DNA of 64,000 bases from contig NZ_JAVIWK010000001.1 of assembly GCF_034314165.1 (NCBI RefSeq), positions 878,501 to 942,500 on the forward strand, given 5' to 3'. The notes under the pieces were generated by a model. That model ran no database searches, was not told the DNA's origin, and saw only the letters and a program-made list of their open reading frames with translations. The translations under genes were made by a program, and so were the position numbers. This document shows positions 63,081-64,000 of this stretch, piece after piece. This stretch comes from Pseudomonas sp. Bout1 (GTDB lineage: Bacteria > Pseudomonadota > Gammaproteobacteria > Pseudomonadales > Pseudomonadaceae). The first letter of the stretch is position 1, and every line of letters begins with the position of its first letter.

Positions 63081-64000
63081 ATGTTAATCAAGTTTCCCAA
63101 AGCGTCTGATTGCCAAGAATCGGACGTCACGCCTGAATCCCTCTATTTCTCTCGCCGCAGCTTGCTCGGTGGTGCGCTTGCCGGCATGGCTGCCAGCAGC
63201 CTGCCGCGTTGGGCCAGTGCGGATGATGCTGCGCGTTATGCGGATGTCGAGCCGGGCAAGGCGCCCGGCTGGTTTGCCGAAAAGCTGCCGAGTACGAAGT
63301 GGCAGGCGGTTACTGTCAAGGATGAGGCGATCACGCCGTTCAAGGACGCGACCCACTACAACAACTTCTATGAGTTTGGTACGGACAAGGGCGACCCTGC
63401 AGCCAATGCCGGTTCCCTCAAGACTGAGCCTTGGAGTGTGGTGATCGACGGAGAGGTCGCCAAGCCTGGGCGCTATGCGCTTGAAGACTTCATGAAACCG
63501 TATCAGTTGGAAGAGCGAATCTACCGTCTGCGCTGTGTAGAGGCATGGTCGATGGTCATTCCGTGGATGGGTTTCCCTATTTCGGAACTGCTCAAGCACG
63601 TCGAGCCGACTTCCAATGCCAAGTACATCCGCTTTGAAACCCTGCAAGACCCTAAGAGCATGCCGGGGCAGCGCTCGAACTTCGCCTTGATCGACTGGCC
63701 TTATGTAGAAGGGCTGCGGCTGGATGAGGCGATGAATCCTTTGGCGATCCTGGCGGTAGGCATGTATGGGCGGGAGCTGCCTAATCAGAACGGTGCGCCG
63801 TTGCGGTTAGTGGTGCCGTGGAAGTACGGGTTCAAGAGCGTTAAGTCGATCGTGCGCATCAGCCTGGTCAGCGAGCAGCCGAAAACTACCTGGCAAAGCA
63901 TTGCCGCGAGCGAGTATGGGTTTTATGCGAACGTGAATCCTACCGTCGACCATCCGCGTTGGACCCAGGCGCGGGAACGACGATTGCCCAGTGGGCTGTT
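63081..64000 (+). CDS. msrP: methionine-sulfoxide reductase MsrP, molybdopterin subunit (partial)
   Basis: The first 306 codons are present; the gene runs off the right end. It begins [10 protein letters not shown], has a twin-arginine signal (SRRSLLGG, residues 25-32), and the molybdopterin Cys in [10 protein letters not shown] (Cys152). It matches YedY/MsrP, a periplasmic enzyme that repairs oxidised methionine; the b-type heme partner MsrQ is expected downstream. No ORF-list entry exists because it lacks a stop in the window; I read it directly. ATG 63081. Confidence 0.93.
   Translation, partial: MLIKFPKASDCQESDVTPESLYFSRRSLLGGALAGMAASSLPRWASADDAARYADVEPGKAPGWFAEKLPSTKWQAVTVKDEAITPFKDATHYNNFYEFGTDKGDPAANAGSLKTEPWSVVIDGEVAKPGRYALEDFMKPYQLEERIYRLRCVEAWSMVIPWMGFPISELLKHVEPTSNAKYIRFETLQDPKSMPGQRSNFALIDWPYVEGLRLDEAMNPLAILAVGMYGRELPNQNGAPLRLVVPWKYGFKSVKSIVRISLVSEQPKTTWQSIAASEYGFYANVNPTVDHPRWTQARERRLPSGL

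Overview
This window looks like core chromosome of a Pseudomonas, most likely the P. fluorescens group. Reasons: the dapB-carA-carB-greA and ftsH-folP-glmM-tpiA-secG orders, the cbrX-cbrA-cbrB-crcZ-pcnB-folK-panB-panC order, a PrrF small RNA beside heme-uptake genes, a high-GC coding bias, and paired inverted REP sequences of the P. fluorescens type. Nearly every gene is housekeeping and the order follows what I know of P. aeruginosa. I see no prophage, insertion sequence, CRISPR array or obvious acquired island, and no multigene system that I would call new.

Layout: 1-4234 chaperones (dnaK, dnaJ) and dapB; 4373-9863 carbamoyl-phosphate synthase (carA, carB), greA and a small membrane protein; 9872-16471 yhbY (minus strand), rlmE, ftsH, folP, glmM, tpiA, secG; 16493-16751 tRNA-Leu(GAG) and initiator tRNA-Met; 16892-25741 the rimP-nusA-infB-rbfA-truB-rpsO-pnp translation and RNA-decay cluster; 26036-26656 a periplasmic two-BON protein behind a sigma-54-like promoter. 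From 26986 to 46647 the minus strand carries a DUF748 envelope protein, an RlmI-like methyltransferase, an MpaB-family oxygenase, acs, pgi, panC-panB, folK, pcnB, the sRNA crcZ, cbrB, cbrA, cbrX, gluQ and dksA. From 46969 onward come a PLP aminotransferase, sfsA, a small Rieske protein, hmuTUV, prrF, a TfoX-C protein, a pentapeptide protein, a kinase-like fusion protein, mrcB, a lipoprotein, yqcC, ilvI-ilvH-ilvC, pssA and the start of msrP, which runs off the end.

The parts connect through regulation. CbrA/CbrB sense nutritional state and, with sigma-54, drive crcZ, whose six A-rich motifs should titrate Hfq-Crc. The acs leader in the same window carries such a motif across its ribosome-binding site, so it is a plausible target. 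Fur boxes precede hmuT and overlap the prrF promoter, which links heme uptake and iron sparing. The signals most worth a second look are non-coding: the carA leader (terminator hairpin plus an overlapping 40-codon frame), the sigma-54-like promoter with an upstream 12-bp inverted repeat before the BON gene, a roughly 120-bp palindromic element between truB and rpsO, the acs leader motif, and an apparently interrupted OmpA-like domain in the DUF748 protein. All functional calls are from reading the sequence; no database search was run.
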